Origin: Fusobacteriota bacterium
GTDB lineage: Bacteria; Fusobacteriota; Fusobacteriia; Bac17; JAEWOZ01
Assembly: GCA_023399505.1 (NCBI GenBank)
Contig: JAEWOZ010000117.1
Location: forward strand, 1-7,721
Direction of reading: 5' to 3'
Length of the DNA stretch: 7,721 bases
Part shown: positions 6,694-7,721 of the stretch, in pieces
How positions within the stretch are numbered: the first letter of the stretch is position 1
How the letters are laid out: each line of letters begins with the position of its first letter
Program-made: the position numbers and the translations under genes
The notes under the pieces: generated by a model
What the model saw: only the letters and a program-made list of their open reading frames with translations
Told to the model about the DNA's origin: nothing
Database searches by the model: none

Positions 6694-7623
6694 ATGAGAA
6701 TATTATTTATGGGAACACCTAAAATAGCTAAGGAAGCTTTAGAAGAATTAGTTAAATATCATCAAGTAATTGGTGTATTTACTAATCCTGACAGACCTAA
6801 AGATAGGGGATATCATGTAGCTTTTTCTGAAGTTAAGCAATTTTCTTTAGAAAATAATTTAAAAGTTTTTCAACCTTTAAATTTAAAAGGTTCATTAGAA
6901 ATTATAAAAGAGCTTAGCCCTCAATTAATAGTGGTCGTGGCTTACGGAAAAATTTTACCTAAAGAGATATTAGAAATTCCTAAATTGGGATGTATAAATG
7001 TCCATACTTCACTTTTACCTAAGTATCGAGGTGCAGCACCTATTCATGCCCCTATCCTAGAGGGCGATGGAAAAACAGGTGTAACTATAATGTATATGAA
7101 TGAAAAAATGGACGAGGGAGATATCATTCTTCAAGAAGAGACTCCAATTTATGACGAGGATAATTATTCTACTTTATATAATAGATTGTCTAATATAGGC
7201 TCAAAGTTGTTAATAAAAACTATCCATTTTATAGACAAGGGTAGAATAACTAGAGTAAAGCAAGACCATTCAAAAGCTACTTATACTAAAATGATAAAGA
7301 AAGATGATTCTATAATAGATTGGAATAAAAGTGCAAAAGAAATATTTAACTTAATAAAAGCATACAATCCTATATTACCTGCTAAAGCAACATTAAATGA
7401 TAATGAATTTAAAATCTATGAAACAAAGATTATTAAATTTGACCAAAAATATTTAGATAAAAAAATAGGGGAAGTTGTTGAATTATCGAAAGAGGGCCCA
7501 ATCATAAAAACAGGAGAAAATTTTTTAATTCTAACAAAGATAAAGCCAGCTAATAAAAGTATATTATCTGGCAAAGATATAATAAATGGTAAGTATATTA
7601 AGATAGGTGAAATATTCAAATAA
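6694..7623 (+). CDS. fmt: Methionyl-tRNA formyltransferase
   Basis: Fmt adds a formyl group from 10-formyl-tetrahydrofolate to initiator Met-tRNA in the cytoplasm. The 309 residues match the normal family length. The N-terminal catalytic domain starts MRILFMGTPKIAKEAL and has NPDRPKDRG (31-39), AYGKILP (83-89), and NVHTSLLPKYRGAAPI (102-117) with catalytic N102 and H104. MDEGD follows with catalytic D143. The C-terminal tRNA-binding domain contains IIDWNKSAKEIFNLIKAYNP (207-226). The start is set by AGGAG (6684-6688), five bases upstream. It is the last gene of the operon and is followed at once by a terminator. The def gene, often placed just before fmt in other bacteria, is absent here. Confidence 0.95.
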   Translation: MRILFMGTPKIAKEALEELVKYHQVIGVFTNPDRPKDRGYHVAFSEVKQFSLENNLKVFQPLNLKGSLEIIKELSPQLIVVVAYGKILPKEILEIPKLGCINVHTSLLPKYRGAAPIHAPILEGDGKTGVTIMYMNEKMDEGDIILQEETPIYDEDNYSTLYNRLSNIGSKLLIKTIHFIDKGRITRVKQDHSKATYTKMIKKDDSIIDWNKSAKEIFNLIKAYNPILPAKATLNDNEFKIYETKIIKFDQKYLDKKIGEVVELSKEGPIIKTGENFLILTKIKPANKSILSGKDIINGKYIKIGEIFK

Positions 7624-7648
7624 AAAAGCTACTTTTAAAGTAGCTTTT
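7624..7648. terminator. Symmetrical intrinsic terminator after fmt
   Basis: AAAAGCTACTTT (7624-7635) and AAAGTAGCTTTT (7637-7648) are perfect 12-base reverse complements around a single T, so the real loop would be a few bases wide. The A-run on the left and T-run on the right let it act in both directions. It begins directly after the fmt TAA and would end the rightward operon and a converging leftward gene. Confidence 0.8.
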
Positions 7649-7651
7649 AGT

Positions 7652-7720
7652 TTAGAAAGCTAACCTAAATTCTAGAAGTTTAACTCTAAAACTGGATAAA
7701 GTTTTTGAAGCTCTATATGC
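7652..7720 (-). CDS. C-terminal tail of a probable convergent gene
   Basis: The minus strand is open from the right edge to TAA at 7654-7652, giving 22 residues that end SSFRVKLLEFRLAF. The codons (AGA, GCT, TCA, AAA, TTA, GTT) look like those of the other genes here. The plus strand is full of stops in all frames. The stop lies three bases from the shared terminator. Alternating hydrophobic residues with a final phenylalanine (L-E-F-R-L-A-F) are reminiscent of the last strand of an outer-membrane beta-barrel, but this is too short to name. A second minus-strand frame stays open to TAG at 7674-7672 and is the less likely reading. Confidence 0.35.
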   Translation of the reverse strand, partial: AYRASKTLSSFRVKLLEFRLAF

Positions 7721-7721
7721 T

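Overview
The window is very AT-rich bacterial DNA, densely packed with genes. Shine-Dalgarno sites are strong (AGGAG or AAGGAGG) and gaps between genes are 1 to 14 bases. Codon use is A/T-ending and AGA-rich. The stop codons TAA, TGA and TAG are all used at natural gene ends. Low GC, the gene set and gene style fit Fusobacteriota best, with low-GC Clostridia/Firmicutes as the alternative. This is inference from composition and protein character, not from a database match.

Layout. Positions 1-190 (minus strand) hold the 5' part of a gene resembling holA, the DNA polymerase III delta subunit, with a TTG start. Positions 191-331 are a divergent promoter region. Each strand has a good sigma-70-type promoter (TTGACT-17-TAATAT leftward, TTGAGA-17-TAAAAT rightward). 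A 16-base imperfect direct repeat with a 21-base period covers both -35 boxes. From 332 to 7623 six plus-strand genes run almost without gaps: a family 2 glycosyltransferase, a small prepilin-peptidase-like membrane protease, a broken D,D-carboxypeptidase (DacA/PBP5-like) gene, a class B penicillin-binding protein (FtsI-like), priA and fmt. A strong symmetrical hairpin at 7624-7648 ends this unit. It is followed by the tail of a probable convergent minus-strand gene.

How the genes fit together. The unit probably forms one operon that joins envelope functions (sugar transfer, membrane peptidase, two penicillin-binding-protein-family proteins) to replication restart (PriA) and translation initiation (Fmt). 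The priA-fmt pair recalls the priA-def-fmt order known in B. subtilis, but no def gene lies between them here.

Most notable point. The carboxypeptidase-like gene has an in-frame TAG directly after its SxxK catalytic lysine, with an ATG immediately following. Independently, its SxN motif has become ADN and the position expected for KTG reads ASS. Yet the remaining 311 codons are fully open. It is therefore either a young pseudogene of an already non-catalytic protein, a sequencing error in a non-catalytic family member, or a split gene. I found no CRISPR array, tRNA, rRNA or insertion sequence, and no convincing new multi-gene system.
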